Below, one piece after another: positions 1 through 11,700 of a DNA stretch of 64,000 nt (its first letter is position 1; each line of letters opens with the position of its first letter). Source of the stretch: Variovorax paradoxus B4 (GTDB lineage: Bacteria; Pseudomonadota; Gammaproteobacteria; Burkholderiales; Burkholderiaceae_C); contig NC_022234.1 in the NCBI RefSeq assembly GCF_000463015.1, positions 1-64,000 on the forward strand, given 5' to 3'. A program made the position numbers and the translations under genes. Below the pieces are notes generated by a model. The model worked only from the letters and a program-made list of their open reading frames with translations. It was not told where the DNA came from and ran no database searches.

Positions 1-29
1 GTCCCGCGCCGAGGCCTGAGGAGCAAGTC

Positions 30-818
30 ATGGGCAACGTGGTCATCTTCGGCAACCAGAAGGGCGGCGTCGGCAAGTCCACGCTGGCGGTGCTGTACGC
101 ATGCTGGCTGGCCGATGTGCGACGCCGGTCGGTCTGCGTGATCGATCTGGACGCGCAGGCGAACAGCTCGAAATCGCTGAACCGGTCCTCGGTGATCACC
201 GAAGCGGTGGAACTGTTCGGTCCGGATCTGGGCCTGATCGCCCCGCCGCGCGAGCAGACCATTGCGCTGGCGGCGGGCAGCAGAAAGCTGGCCGACGTCG
301 AACTCGCGAGGGCGGACCTCGTGATTCCCTTGTTCCGCGGGAATGTGAGGCGCCTGGCGCAGGATTTCGACGCGGTCGTGATCGACACGCCCCCGGCGCT
401 GGGCTTGCGTATGAGCGCGGCGCTGATTGCCGGCCATGCGGTGGCCTGTCCGATCGAGCTGGAGGAGTACAGCATCGACGGCGTCGCCGACATGCTCCGG
501 ACCGTCTTCGGGGTCAGGCGGCGCTACAACCCGCAACTGCGGATGGCGGCCATCGTGCTGAACCGGTTCAATCCGCATTCGCTGCGGCAGAAGGCCGCGA
601 TGCAGGAGCTGGCCTTGAACTTTCGGGAGTTCGTGATACCGGCGCGGATATCGACCCGTTCGGCCATTCCCGAGGCGCTGGCCGCGGGGGTGCCCGTGTG
701 GCGGCTGCCCAAGAGCGCGGCACGCGAGGCGAGCCTCGAGGTGATGCGGGTGTTCGAGTTGCTGCAGCAACGCATCGACGGCTCGAAGGCGTCGATGCCG
801 GCGGATACGCAGGCATGA
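30..818 (+). CDS. incC: IncC/ParA-family partition ATPase
   Basis: A 262-residue ParA-type P-loop ATPase. In partition systems this enzyme binds DNA non-specifically in its ATP form and is stimulated by a ParB/KorB partner to move plasmid or chromosome copies apart. The deviant Walker A motif KGGVGKST is at residues 11-18, the A' aspartates in VIDLDAQ at 39 and 41, and Walker B VVIDTPP at about 116-122. The segment PIELEEYSIDG and the C-terminal GVPVWRLPKSAAREAS (from residue 220) resemble IncC of IncP plasmids more than chromosomal ParA or MinD. GAGGAG lies just before the ATG. The stop overlaps the start of the korB-like gene in ATGA, so the two are translationally coupled. The family assignment is firm; the symbol rests on remembered similarity. 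Confidence 0.88.
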   Translation: MGNVVIFGNQKGGVGKSTLAVLYACWLADVRRRSVCVIDLDAQANSSKSLNRSSVITEAVELFGPDLGLIAPPREQTIALAAGSRKLADVELARADLVIPLFRGNVRRLAQDFDAVVIDTPPALGLRMSAALIAGHAVACPIELEEYSIDGVADMLRTVFGVRRRYNPQLRMAAIVLNRFNPHSLRQKAAMQELALNFREFVIPARISTRSAIPEALAAGVPVWRLPKSAAREASLEVMRVFELLQQRIDGSKASMPADTQA

Positions 819-1714
819 GGGCGCCCGACGGCCTGGACCTGAGTGCGCTGTCGCAGTTCAGGGCGGCCGATCTGCTCACGGTCGAAGCCGCCCCTGCGGG
901 CCCAGGCGCACCGGCGCAGGTGGCGCTCGAACGCATCGACTTCGACCCCGGCCAGCCGCGCCGTCGCATGCGGGGCGAACGCATCGAGGAACTCGCCGAA
1001 TCGATCCGCGAGCATGGCGTGCTGGAGCCGGTGTCCCTGCGCTGCCATCCAGAGCACGCGCACCGGTACATCGTCAACCGCGGCGAGCGCAGGGTGCGCG
1101 CGGCGCGCCGGGCCGGCCTGTCCTGCGTTCCGGCGTTCGTGGACCCGCGGGTCGATCCCTTCGCGCAGGCGGCGGAGAACCTGCACCGTGACGACATGTC
1201 GCCGTTCGATCTGGCGGCCTTCATCGCCGAGCGGGAAGGGGAAGGCCATTCGCGCGCCGAGATCGCGCGCAGGTTGGGCAAACCGCGCTCCTTCATCACC
1301 GAGGCCGCGCGGCTCAGCGACGCACCGCGGCAGTTGCGGCAAGCGGTGGAGGAAGGGCGGCTCGGCGCGGATGTGCGGGTGCTCTACCAGTTGGTGGCCG
1401 TCGCGCGAGATCGCCCGCAGGAACTCCAGGAACTGATCGCGCGGGGCGGCCCGATCGGACGTGTCCAGACCAGGAGCCGCCCGCAATCGCCCGAGCCCGT
1501 CGGCGGCTCGGCGGCGCCGCCGCCCGGAAACGGGATCCCGAGGATCATCAGCGGCGGCCGTACGGTGCTGGTGGTCGAGCATGGAGGACGGCGCGGGTCC
1601 TTGCGCATCAAGGCGAAGGACGGCAACGTCGGCGAAGTCCGCTTCGGCGATGGCACGCGCGCCATGCTGCCGTTGGCGGACTTGCGGCTGGTGTGCTGGG
1701 CCACGGAGGAATAG
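815..1714 (+). CDS. korB: KorB/ParB-family partition and repressor protein
   Basis: A 299-residue ParB/Spo0J-family protein, partner of the ATPase just upstream. The N-terminal ParB/sulfiredoxin-like domain includes NRGERRVRAARRAG and the conserved box ENLHRDDMSPFDLA (residues 121-134). A helix-turn-helix follows at about 144-168 (AEIARRLGKPRSFI). After a proline-rich linker, residues 248-295 (starting VLVVEHGGRRGSLRI and ending LPLADLRLV) look like the SH3-like KorB C-terminal dimer domain, which chromosomal ParB lacks. KorB of IncP plasmids is both a partition protein and a global repressor. The start at 815 was chosen because ATG overlaps the upstream TGA; the frame stays open further upstream but lies inside incC. 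Confidence 0.85.
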   Translation: MRAPDGLDLSALSQFRAADLLTVEAAPAGPGAPAQVALERIDFDPGQPRRRMRGERIEELAESIREHGVLEPVSLRCHPEHAHRYIVNRGERRVRAARRAGLSCVPAFVDPRVDPFAQAAENLHRDDMSPFDLAAFIAEREGEGHSRAEIARRLGKPRSFITEAARLSDAPRQLRQAVEEGRLGADVRVLYQLVAVARDRPQELQELIARGGPIGRVQTRSRPQSPEPVGGSAAPPPGNGIPRIISGGRTVLVVEHGGRRGSLRIKAKDGNVGEVRFGDGTRAMLPLADLRLVCWATEE

Positions 1715-1718
1715 CAAT

Positions 1719-1734
1719 GCCGGCGTTGGCCGGC
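1719..1734. terminator. Hairpin between convergent korB-like and AraC-type genes
   Basis: GCCGGC, loop GTTG, GCCGGC: a perfect 6-bp stem four bases after the korB-like stop, in the 54-bp gap between convergent genes. There is no T run on either side, so it is at best a weak or rho-assisted end point. Confidence 0.3.
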
Positions 1735-1768
1735 GCGACTCGACACCCGGTGGCGGGACAGGGTCCTG

Positions 1769-2740
1769 CTAGGCCGCGCCGGCAGCTTTCATCGCCGTGT
1801 GGCGGCGCCGGTATTCGCGCGGCGTCATCTGCAGGTCGCGAACGAAGGCTCTTCGCATCACCTCCTGTGATCCGTAGCCGCACTGCGCGGCGATGGCCTT
1901 GAGGGGGCGCGTGCTCGTCTCGAGCAGGCGACGGGCGGCGTCGAGGCGGATCTGCTGAACGCCACGCCCGGGCGAGAGACCCGTCGCGCGTTCGTAGAAG
2001 CGCGCGAAGGAGCGCGTGGACATGTGGACCTCCTGTGCCAATCGGGCGACGCTCAGCTTCTCTTGCAGATGTGCCGCGATCCACTGGTGCAGCACGCCGA
2101 TCCGCGCGTCGGACGCGGGCGGCAAGCGGCGACGGCGCAGCATGCCGCAGCGACGGCTGCGCGGTCCGGGCAGGCGGGAAGCAAGTGTCTCGACAAACGC
2201 GGCGCCCCGGTCCTCCTCGATCCAGGACAGCGCCAGATCGGCGCCCTGGCCCGGTTCGATGACGCGCCAGCTGCGCGTTCTCATGCCGGCCGCGAACAGG
2301 TCCGGTCCCTGCCCGCCAGAGCGCAGCGCCGGCGGCGCGGCACGCCCCTGTCGTCGCACGACGCGGGTCTCCGGCGCAGGCGGCAGCAATGCCTGCGCGC
2401 CCAGCACGGCGCAGCGGTTCAGACGCCGTCGGTTCCTGGAGAGCCATTCGCGCAGGCGCTGCACGCCTGCCGCCTCGGCCGCGCCCGGAACGGGTTCGCC
2501 GCTGATGAAGAGCGTGCTCGCCCGCCCGACGAGCCGGTGCGGCAATGCACCCGTCGACAGTGCCACACCGCTTGAACTCAGGGTTTGGCCGCCCGCGGCG
2601 GAGGCCAGCCGCACATCGTAGCCGGCGAGCTTGTTGCGCGTCCGGCGAAAGGAGGCATTGGCGGCCTTGAAGACCGCGAGCATGCGGATGACGTCGAGAA
2701 GAAGGAAGCCGGGAAGCAGCAGGAGCCAAACCTTGTGCAT
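1769..2740 (-). CDS. GATase1-like/AraC transcription regulator (FtrA/GlxA type)
   Basis: A 323-residue regulator with an N-terminal DJ-1/PfpI (class I glutamine amidotransferase-like) domain (about 1-195) and a C-terminal AraC double helix-turn-helix (about 215-315, with LSVARLAQEVHMSTRSFARFYE, here shortened to the core SVARLAQEVHMSTRSF, and the second helix region CGYGSQEVMRRAFV). In relatives the first domain senses a metabolite and the second binds DNA. The usual motif around the cysteine elbow (SVCSGAFVLAEAG type) is degenerate here, reading NRCAVLGAQALLPPA, and the domain is unusually arginine-rich, so ligand sensing may be altered. It converges on the partition genes and diverges from luxR. 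Its target is unknown. Confidence 0.82.
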   Translation of the reverse strand: MHKVWLLLLPGFLLLDVIRMLAVFKAANASFRRTRNKLAGYDVRLASAAGGQTLSSSGVALSTGALPHRLVGRASTLFISGEPVPGAAEAAGVQRLREWLSRNRRRLNRCAVLGAQALLPPAPETRVVRRQGRAAPPALRSGGQGPDLFAAGMRTRSWRVIEPGQGADLALSWIEEDRGAAFVETLASRLPGPRSRRCGMLRRRRLPPASDARIGVLHQWIAAHLQEKLSVARLAQEVHMSTRSFARFYERATGLSPGRGVQQIRLDAARRLLETSTRPLKAIAAQCGYGSQEVMRRAFVRDLQMTPREYRRRHTAMKAAGAA

Positions 2741-3049
2741 CGTGAGAAGCCAACGTAGGGGGATCGATCCGCAATCTCTCGACCCTGGGCCGCACCGCGC
2801 CAGTGCGCGAAGGCAGGCTCGCGAAATTGGCAGAAATGGTGGTGAATTTTGCCTCCGGACTCCGCAAGGCGCTCCTAAACTGTCGCACCCTTGCCTCCAT
2901 CACGCGCTGAACGACCGCTACGCGCACGCCGCAGGCCGGCGCAGCGCGGGTCGGTTCAGGCGGCTGGGCCGCCTGCCGGGCTGCGCCGCGGGAGCGTGGA
3001 CCGCGCCCGCGAAAAAGGTGGGGGTGCCGACGACGCAGGAAGTGCACCT
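2741..3049. promoter_or_regulatory. Divergent regulatory gap between AraC-type gene and luxR
   Basis: A 309-bp gap with no supported gene. It should carry both divergent promoters. A perfect 7-bp stem, AGGCGGC-TGG-GCCGCCT, sits at 2958-2974 about 75 bases before the luxR start and could shape its leader. TTGGCA at 2827-2832 is a possible -35, but no good -10 follows. No clear CTG-N10-CAG lux box was found. Confidence 0.4.
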
Positions 3050-3757
3050 ATGAACGAGTGGACCCAAGATGTTCTCGGTCGGTTGAACGAGGCCAGCGAA
3101 CCATCCCAGGTGCTCGCGCAGGTCAGCGTGGCCGCCAGGCGCCTCGGCTTCGAGCACTGCGCCTACGGGCTGCGCACCCTCGTGCCCTTCACCCGGCCGA
3201 AAACTTTGATTTTCAGCACCTACGATGAGCGATGGAGCCGCCGGTACATCAGTGCGGGATATCTCCAGGTGGATCCCACCGTCGCCCACGGCGTGCACAG
3301 CGGGGCGCCCGTGGTCTGGAGCAACGAAGTCTTCCGGGACGCGCCGCAGATGTGGGACGAGGCGCGCTCTTTCGGCCTGCGCGTCGGCTGGGCGCAATCG
3401 GTCTTCGAGCCCGACGCGCGGGTCGGCATGCTGTCGCTTGCCCGCTCGGGCGAACCGCTGACGGCTGCGGAGATGCGCGCCAAGGACCGCTCGCTCCAGT
3501 GGCTGGTGAATAACGCCCACCGCGCGTTCTGCCGCCTCCTGGGCGGCCCGCTCGCGGGGATTGAACCGCTGACGAAGCGGCAGGTGGAGGTGCTGCGCTG
3601 GACGGGCGACGGCAAGACGAGCGACGAAATCGCGGCCATCCTCTGCATCTCGAAGCCCACGGTCGATTTCCATCTGAGGAATGCAATGGCGAGATTCGGT
3701 GCCGCCACCAAGAGCTCGGCCGCAGCGTTCGCTTCACGCCTCGGGCTCCTGAACTGA
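3050..3757 (+). CDS. luxR: LuxR-family acyl-homoserine-lactone receptor
   Basis: A 235-residue quorum-sensing regulator. The autoinducer-binding domain (about 20-155) keeps the diagnostic pocket residues W62, Y66, D75, P76, W90 and G126, so it should bind an N-acyl-homoserine lactone and is not a ligand-free LuxR type. The C-terminal LuxR/FixJ helix-turn-helix spans about 173-218 (LTKRQVEVLRW and TSDEIAAILCISKPTVDFH). ATG at 3050 was chosen because AGGAAG lies 7 bases before it and the family start fits; the frame is open further upstream but that sequence is not protein-like. The gene is convergent with luxI and their 3' ends overlap by 24 bp. Confidence 0.93.
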   Translation: MNEWTQDVLGRLNEASEPSQVLAQVSVAARRLGFEHCAYGLRTLVPFTRPKTLIFSTYDERWSRRYISAGYLQVDPTVAHGVHSGAPVVWSNEVFRDAPQMWDEARSFGLRVGWAQSVFEPDARVGMLSLARSGEPLTAAEMRAKDRSLQWLVNNAHRAFCRLLGGPLAGIEPLTKRQVEVLRWTGDGKTSDEIAAILCISKPTVDFHLRNAMARFGAATKSSAAAFASRLGLLN

Positions 3758-4390
3758 ACGGATGGCAGCGGCCCCTTCGCCCGCAGGCCGGCGGGCGACT
3801 CGGCCGATCCCGTCGGCGTGGCGGTCCCGGTGCGGACACCAGTTCTTGTCCACGTCGATGAGGCAGGCGAACAGAAGCTGGCCGTCGACCCGCACTGGCG
3901 GTGCTGCACGGTGCGCGGACAGGCCCGTGCGACGCAGGATGCGCTCGATGCCCAGAGGCGAGGCGCTGATGAGCCGTCGTCCGCCCTCCTTGGCGACGGT
4001 CCGCATCGCGGCGCTCAGCATGTCCAGCGCGAGCGACCATCCATGCGGATCCCCGCCCAGCCGCGTGCCGTCGCCGGCGGCGAATCGCGACAGTTCCCAG
4101 ATGTCGGGCGAGCACGGCGCCGGCGTGTCGCCGAGCAGCTGCGGGAAGACGCTGGCCAGAAGATAGGGCCGGTGCGTGGGCAACAGGCGGCTCGTGCCGA
4201 CGATCTCGCCGTCCGGATTGCGTGCGATCAGATAGATGGTGTCCTTCCGGTCGAATTCGTCGAGTTCCAGCCGGCCGCGCGTATGGAGTTTCCAGCCCAG
4301 CTTCTCGACGAAAACCTCGTGCCGGTAGCGTGCCATGTCGAACAGCACGTCCGCCGAGAAAGAATCGATCGTTCCCGCAATGATCTCCAT
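3734..4390 (-). CDS. luxI: Acyl-homoserine-lactone synthase
   Basis: A 218-residue LuxI-family autoinducer synthase, which makes N-acyl-homoserine lactone from S-adenosylmethionine and acyl-ACP in the cytoplasm. All family hallmarks are present: R23, F27, W33, D44, D47, R68, F82, E99 and R102. The body ends near residue 195; the last 25 or so residues are a charged extension. It is encoded opposite luxR with a 24-bp tail-to-tail overlap, the usual cognate-pair arrangement in Burkholderiales. The acyl chain cannot be read from the sequence. Next upstream on the same strand are the EamA exporter and pabAB, which the signal may control. Confidence 0.94.
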   Translation of the reverse strand: MEIIAGTIDSFSADVLFDMARYRHEVFVEKLGWKLHTRGRLELDEFDRKDTIYLIARNPDGEIVGTSRLLPTHRPYLLASVFPQLLGDTPAPCSPDIWELSRFAAGDGTRLGGDPHGWSLALDMLSAAMRTVAKEGGRRLISASPLGIERILRRTGLSAHRAAPPVRVDGQLLFACLIDVDKNWCPHRDRHADGIGRVARRPAGEGAAAIRSVQEPEA

Positions 4391-4423
4391 GAGGTCACCT
4401 CGCTGAATGAGGCCGCATTACAG

Positions 4424-4442
4424 CCTGATGACGCACACCAGG
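4424..4442. promoter_or_regulatory. Possible lux-box-like dyad upstream of luxI
   Basis: CCTG-N11-CAGG, about 35-50 bp upstream of the luxI start codon. Classical lux boxes are CTG-N10-CAG, so the spacing is one base too long and the inner arms do not pair. It is recorded only because position and outer tetranucleotides fit positive autoregulation. Confidence 0.22.
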
Positions 4443-4575
4443 GACACTGTCAGAGTTGATAGGGCTGGCGGTTCGAGGCCTTCGTTTTTGGGGCGGTCGC
4501 CCTCGCAGACTGCTGTCGTGGGGCAGATCGGTTGTCGGGGCCGTCCCGCCGCAGGCGGGGGACCCGGCGGTTCGC

Positions 4576-5431
4576 TCACGGACGGCGCGCCGCCCAGATG
4601 GTGAAGGCACCGGCCGCGACAATCAGGACCACGCCGGCGGCGGCTTCGGGGCGCGGCATGTCGCCCCAGATCGCGTATCCCAACAGCAGCGCCCAGACGA
4701 TCAGGCTGTAGCGAAAGGGCGTGACGACCGAGAGATCGACACCGCGGCAGGCCACGATGAGCGCGTAGTTGCCCAGTGCCGCGCAACCCGCCGCCGCAGC
4801 GAGCATGCCGAGCTCGTGGCGCGTGGGCGGCGCCCAGCGTTCCACGAGATCCAGCAGCAGGCCTGCCAGGCATACGGCGAGCGTGGTCGCCACGGCGATG
4901 ATCGACGACGGGACCGTGGCGGGAATGCGCCGCGTCACCAGGTCGCGCGCGGCGAGCGAGGCGGCACACAACAACGCGCAGGCGAGGCCGGCTGCAGGGA
5001 CCTCGGACCGCGCGGACGGCTGGATCACCAGCAGGACGCCGGCGAATCCCGCCGCGGTGGCGAGCAGTCGGCCCCCATGCCAAGGCTCCCATCGCAGCGC
5101 CATCGCAGTGGCGGCAATCATCAGCGGCGCGGTCATCATGAGCGTGCTGACCGTGGCGAGCGGCGCGAGCGACAGGGCGACGACGGAACTGAGGGCGGTC
5201 GTGATCTCGAGCCCGCATCGCACGCCGACGATCGGCCGCAGTGCCGTGCGCCAGCCGGCGCGTGTCCCGCGGGCGAGGGCCAGGACAAAGAGGGTGGCGA
5301 AGGCGCCGCGCACGGCCAGGACCTGCCCGGGCGGGAGGCTCTGCGCTGCCAGCTTCACGAAAACATCGTTGAGCACGTAGCAGCCCATGGCCACCAGCAT
5401 GAGCAGGATTCCGCGGCGGTTGGCCTGTGCG

Positions 5432-5439
<8 letters not shown>
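4576..5439 (-). CDS. EamA/DMT-family transporter, coupled to pabAB
   Basis: A 287-residue drug/metabolite transporter with about ten hydrophobic segments in two EamA repeats (GILLMLVAMGCYVLNDVFVK at the start; second repeat from about residue 150). The family exports amino acids, nucleobases, aromatic metabolites or drugs across the inner membrane. The start was set at ATG 5439: its ATGGCTAG overlaps the pabAB stop codon, whereas the open frame upstream is an arginine/proline-rich shadow of pabAB. That overlap implies translational coupling, so the cargo may be a product of the PabAB reaction (p-aminobenzoate or a derivative). Export direction and cargo are inferred. Confidence 0.82.
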
Positions 5440-7630
<2,191 letters not shown>

Positions 7631-8174
7631 GGGAGGCTCCTCGGCGGAAAGCGGGGCTGTGCATCGTTGAAGAATCAGGCGGATGTCGCCACTGCGCAAT
7701 GTGCTAGTTGCGCAGGCCGGCAGCGCCTGTGCATGCAGCGCGCTCACCGCCCGCATGTCCGGTCGCTCGCATTTCCGCGGTGTTCCGGTCCGTGCCCCGG
7801 GCTCTTGGAAGGGAAGGCGAGCGGCGAGGGCCTGCCGCTGGGGCGGCGCCGTCGGAAGGCGCGACTCGGCGTGAGGACCCGCGATCCCGTGCAAGCGCGA
7901 GTTCCGATGGTCCGCCGCCAAAGCCCACGGGGGGCGATGCGCAGCGGACTCTGCGCTCGCCGGCCGCACGGCGCCGGTCTAGCGCGCGGGAGAACCCGGG
8001 GTCATCCAGAGGACCACGGCATCCTTGCGCAAGACCAGCCGCCGCGGGACGGGCGTCGACGCGGCCGCCGGGGCCTTCTCCAGCACCACGTGGGCGCCGA
8101 CGCGCGACAGGATGCTTGCGTCGACCGCCGGTGGTGCATGGCGGCCCCGGCGGGCTGTCGGGCGCACACGCCGT
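7631..8174. other. 544-bp gap between pabAB and the lrp-type gene
   Basis: No supported gene. It must contain the pabAB promoter and the 3' end of the lrp-type transcript; both genes read leftward. On the minus strand a short open stretch near 7979-8130 (reading LSRVGAHVVLEKAPA, then VPRRLVLRKDAVVLWMTPG) is protein-like but has no start or partner domain and could be the tail of a deleted gene. No terminator or repeat was recognised. Confidence 0.4.
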
Positions 8175-8693
8175 CTAGCGCCGCGAAGCCGCCGCGCCCG
8201 TCTTCGCGCCGAGCAGGTGGCCCAGCGGCAGCGCCACCTCCGACTTGATCTCGCGCAGCACGATGCTCGAGCGCACATGCGTCACGCCGGGCAGGCTGAA
8301 CAGCACCTCGTGCAGGAAGCGCTCGTAGTGCTTCATGTCCGGCACGGTCACGTGGAGGATGTAGTCCGCGGGCCCGGTGGCCGACACGCAGCGGATGATC
8401 TGCGGGCTCGCGGCCACCACCTCCTCGAAGCGCTGCACCATCGCCTCGCTGTGGCGGTCGAGGTTCACCTCGGCCACGGCCGAGACGTGCAGGCCCACCA
8501 GTTCGGGGTCGACCCGCGTGGTGTAGCCGCGGATCACGCCGGCGGCCTCCATCTCCTTGATGCGCTTCCAGCAGGGCGTGGGCGAGAGCCCGACGGCCTC
8601 GGAAATCTGCTGCACGGTTTGCCGTCCGTCGTGCTGGAGCGCAGAAAGGATCTTGAGGCAATGCTCGTCAAGAGAAATAGGATCAACGTTCAT
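8175..8693 (-). CDS. Lrp/AsnC-family regulator
   Basis: A 172-residue feast/famine regulator: N-terminal helix-turn-helix (about 8-60, TVQQISEAVGLSPTPCWKRI) and C-terminal RAM/AsnC ligand-binding domain (about 70-150, ending in LFSLPGVTHVRSSIVLREIK). Such proteins bind an amino acid and bend DNA as octamers. It is divergent from the indolepyruvate oxidoreductase gene with a 92-bp gap that holds an 8-bp inverted repeat, so it very likely regulates that gene in response to an aromatic or branched-chain amino acid. This arrangement is recurrent in beta-proteobacteria. Confidence 0.92.
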   Translation of the reverse strand: MNVDPISLDEHCLKILSALQHDGRQTVQQISEAVGLSPTPCWKRIKEMEAAGVIRGYTTRVDPELVGLHVSAVAEVNLDRHSEAMVQRFEEVVAASPQIIRCVSATGPADYILHVTVPDMKHYERFLHEVLFSLPGVTHVRSSIVLREIKSEVALPLGHLLGAKTGAAASRR

Positions 8694-8713
8694 CGCGGTT
8701 CCCGAGAGGATTC

Positions 8714-8750
8714 TTCTTCAAACAAGGGTCTGCGCGAGTGTATTGAAGAA
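8714..8750. promoter_or_regulatory. Inverted repeat between lrp-type gene and iorAB
   Basis: TTCTTCAA at 8714-8721 and its exact complement TTGAAGAA at 8743-8750, separated by 21 bases, in the divergent promoter region. The half-site centres are about 29 bp apart, plausible for an Lrp-type multimer binding face. The role as operator is inferred. Confidence 0.45.
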
Positions 8751-8785
8751 ACACTTACTCGGGGTGCGGCAGAACAATTCCGGGC

Positions 8786-11700
8786 ATGAACGCCCCCCAC
8801 AAGACGACCGCACTCCAGCGGCCCGGCTACCAGCTTTCCGACAACCTCTGGGCCGATGCCGGCGCCGTCTTCATCACCGGCACGCAGGCGCTGATCCGCA
8901 TCCTGGCGATGCAGAAGCAGCGCGACGCGGCCCGCGGCCTGCACACGCAGGGCTTCGTCAGCGGCTACCGCGGCTCGCCGCTGGGCATGGTCGACCAGGC
9001 CATCTGGAAGGCCGGCGAACGTTTCAAGGAAACGGGCATCCGCTTCGTGCCCGCGGTGAACGAGGAGCTCGCGGCCACGCAGGTGCTCGGCACGCAGCGT
9101 GTGGAGTCCGACCCCGAGCGCACCGTCGACGGCGTGTATGCCATGTGGTACGGCAAGGGGCCGGGCGTGGACCGCGCGGGTGACGCGCTCAAGCACGGCA
9201 ATGCGTACGGCTCGTCGCCCCACGGCGGCGTGCTGGTGGTGGCGGGCGACGACCACGGCTGCGTGTCGTCGTCGATGCCGCACCAGAGCGACCACGCCTT
9301 CATGGCCTGGCGCATGCCCGTGATGCAGCCCGCCAGCGTGGCCGAGTACCTGGAGTTCGGCCTGTACGGCTACGAGCTGTCGCGCTATTCGGGCGCATGG
9401 GTCGGCATGGCGGCGCTGTCCGAAATCGTCGAGAGTGCCGGCACGGTGGATCTCGACGCGGTGAACGTGCGCGTGGCCGCCTGGGAAGACGCCGATGCCG
9501 TGCGCGCCGCCACCGGCCACCGCCCGCCGGCGGACGGCCTGCACTACCGCTGGCCCGACCTGCCGTCGCTGCGCATCGAGTCGCGGCTGGAGGACAAGCT
9601 CGCGGCCGTGGCCGCGTTCACGCGGCGCAACAGCATCGACCGCCACGTCATTGTGAGCCCGCACGCCAAGGTGGGCATCGTCACCTGCGGCAAGGCGCAC
9701 CACGACCTGATGGAGGTGCTGCGGCGCCTCGAGCTCACGCCCGCGCAGCTCGCGCGCGCCGGTGTGCGGCTCTACAAGGTGGGGCTGAGCTTTCCGGTCG
9801 AGCAGACGCGCCTGAAGGCCTTCGCGCAGGGGCTCGACGAGATCCTCGTCGTGGAAGAGAAGGGCGCGGTGGTCGAGACGCAACTGCGCGACATCTTCTA
9901 CAACGCACCCGCCGACGCGCGCCCCGTGCTCGTGGGCAAGCACGACCGCGAAGGCCAGCCGCTGGTGTCCGCGCTCGGCGAGCTGCGCCCCTCGCGCCTC
10001 ATCGAGCTGGTCGCGCACTGGCTGGCCGTGCACTTTCCCGACAACCATGACCTGGGCGACCACCTGCAGCATGTGCGCGACTTCACCCCGCCCGAGCTGC
10101 TGGGCAACGCGAGCGACGCCGTCAAGCGCCTGCCGTACTTCTGCGCCGGCTGCCCGCACAACACCAGCACCAAGGTGCCCGAAGGCTCGACGGCGCGCGC
10201 GGGCATTGGCTGCCATTTCATGGCCAACTGGATGGACCGCAGCACCGCGGGCCTCATCCAGATGGGCGGCGAGGGCGTCGACTGGATCTCGCACGCGATG
10301 TTCACCAAGACGCCGCACGTGTTCCAGAACCTGGGCGACGGCACCTACTACCACTCGGGCTACCTCGCGATCCGCCAGGCCGTCGCGGCCAAGGCCACGC
10401 TCACCTACAAGATCCTGTTCAACGACGCGGTCGCGATGACCGGCGGCCAGCCGGTCGATGGCGTCATCAGCGTGGATGCCATCGCGCGGCAGGTCGAATC
10501 GGAAGGGGTGCGCCAGGTTGTCGTCGTCAGCGACGAAATCAGCAAGTACGACGACATAAAGGACCGCTTTCCGAAAGGCACCGAATTCCACGACCGCGCC
10601 GCGCTCGACGACGTTCAGCGGCGCCTGCGCGAACTGCCCGGCGTGACCGTGCTCATCTACGAGCAGACCTGCGCTGCCGAGAAGCGCCGCCGACGCAAGA
10701 AGGGCGAACTGGCCGATCCGCCCCGGCGCCTCTACATCAACGAGGCCGTGTGCGAAGGCTGCGGCGACTGCACCGTGCAGAGCAACTGCGTGGCCGTGCT
10801 CCCGCACGAGACGCCGATGGGCCGCAAGCGCAAGATCGACCAGACCAGCTGCAACAAGGACTATTCCTGCGCCAAGGGCTTCTGCCCCAGCTTCGTGGGC
10901 GTGACGGGCGGCAAGCTGCGCCGCAAGAGCGGGGCGCTGGCCGCGGGGCGCGACGCCTTCCTGCACCGCGTGGCCGCGCTGGCGCATCCCGCGCCGCACG
11001 CGTGGACCGGTCCCTACGACCTGCTGGTGACCGGCGTGGGCGGCACCGGCGTGGTGACGGTCGGCGCGGTCATCGCGATGGCCGCGCACCTCGAAGGCAA
11101 GTCGGCCAGCGTGCTCGATTTCATGGGCTTCGCGCAGAAGGGCGGCTCGGTGCTGAGCTTCGTGCGGCTGGCCGATGCACCCGAGCGGCTGAACCAGGTG
11201 CGCATCGACACGCAGCAGGCCGACGCCATCCTGGCGTGCGACGTGGTGGTGGGCGCCTCGGCCGACGCGCTGCAGACCGTGCGGCACGGGCGCACGCGGG
11301 TGCTCGCGAACATCCACGAGATTCCGGTGGCCGAGTCGCTGCGCAACCCTGATGCCGAGCTGCACGTGGACCTGCTGCTCGAGAAGATGCGCTTCGTCGC
11401 GGGGGAGGCACAGGTCGAGACCTTCGACGCGCAGAGCCTGGCCGAGGAGTTCCTCGGCGACACGCTGGCCGCGAACATCGTCGCGACCGGCTATGCGTGG
11501 CAGCGCGGCCTGGTGCCGCTGAGCCTGGAGGCGCTGATGCATGCGATCGAGCTCAACGGCGTGGCCGTGGCGGCCAACCAGTCGGCGTTCTCGCTGGGCC
11601 GGCTTGCGGCGGGCGATCCCGCGGCACTGGAGCAACTGCGTGCTGCGCCGATGCAAGTGCAGGCGCAGCAAGCCGAAGAGCGCCCGCTGGATGCGCTGCT

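Noticed and set aside
3758..4575. Perfect lux box near luxI or luxR
   Set aside because: No CTG-N10-CAG element was found; the only candidate has an 11-base spacer.
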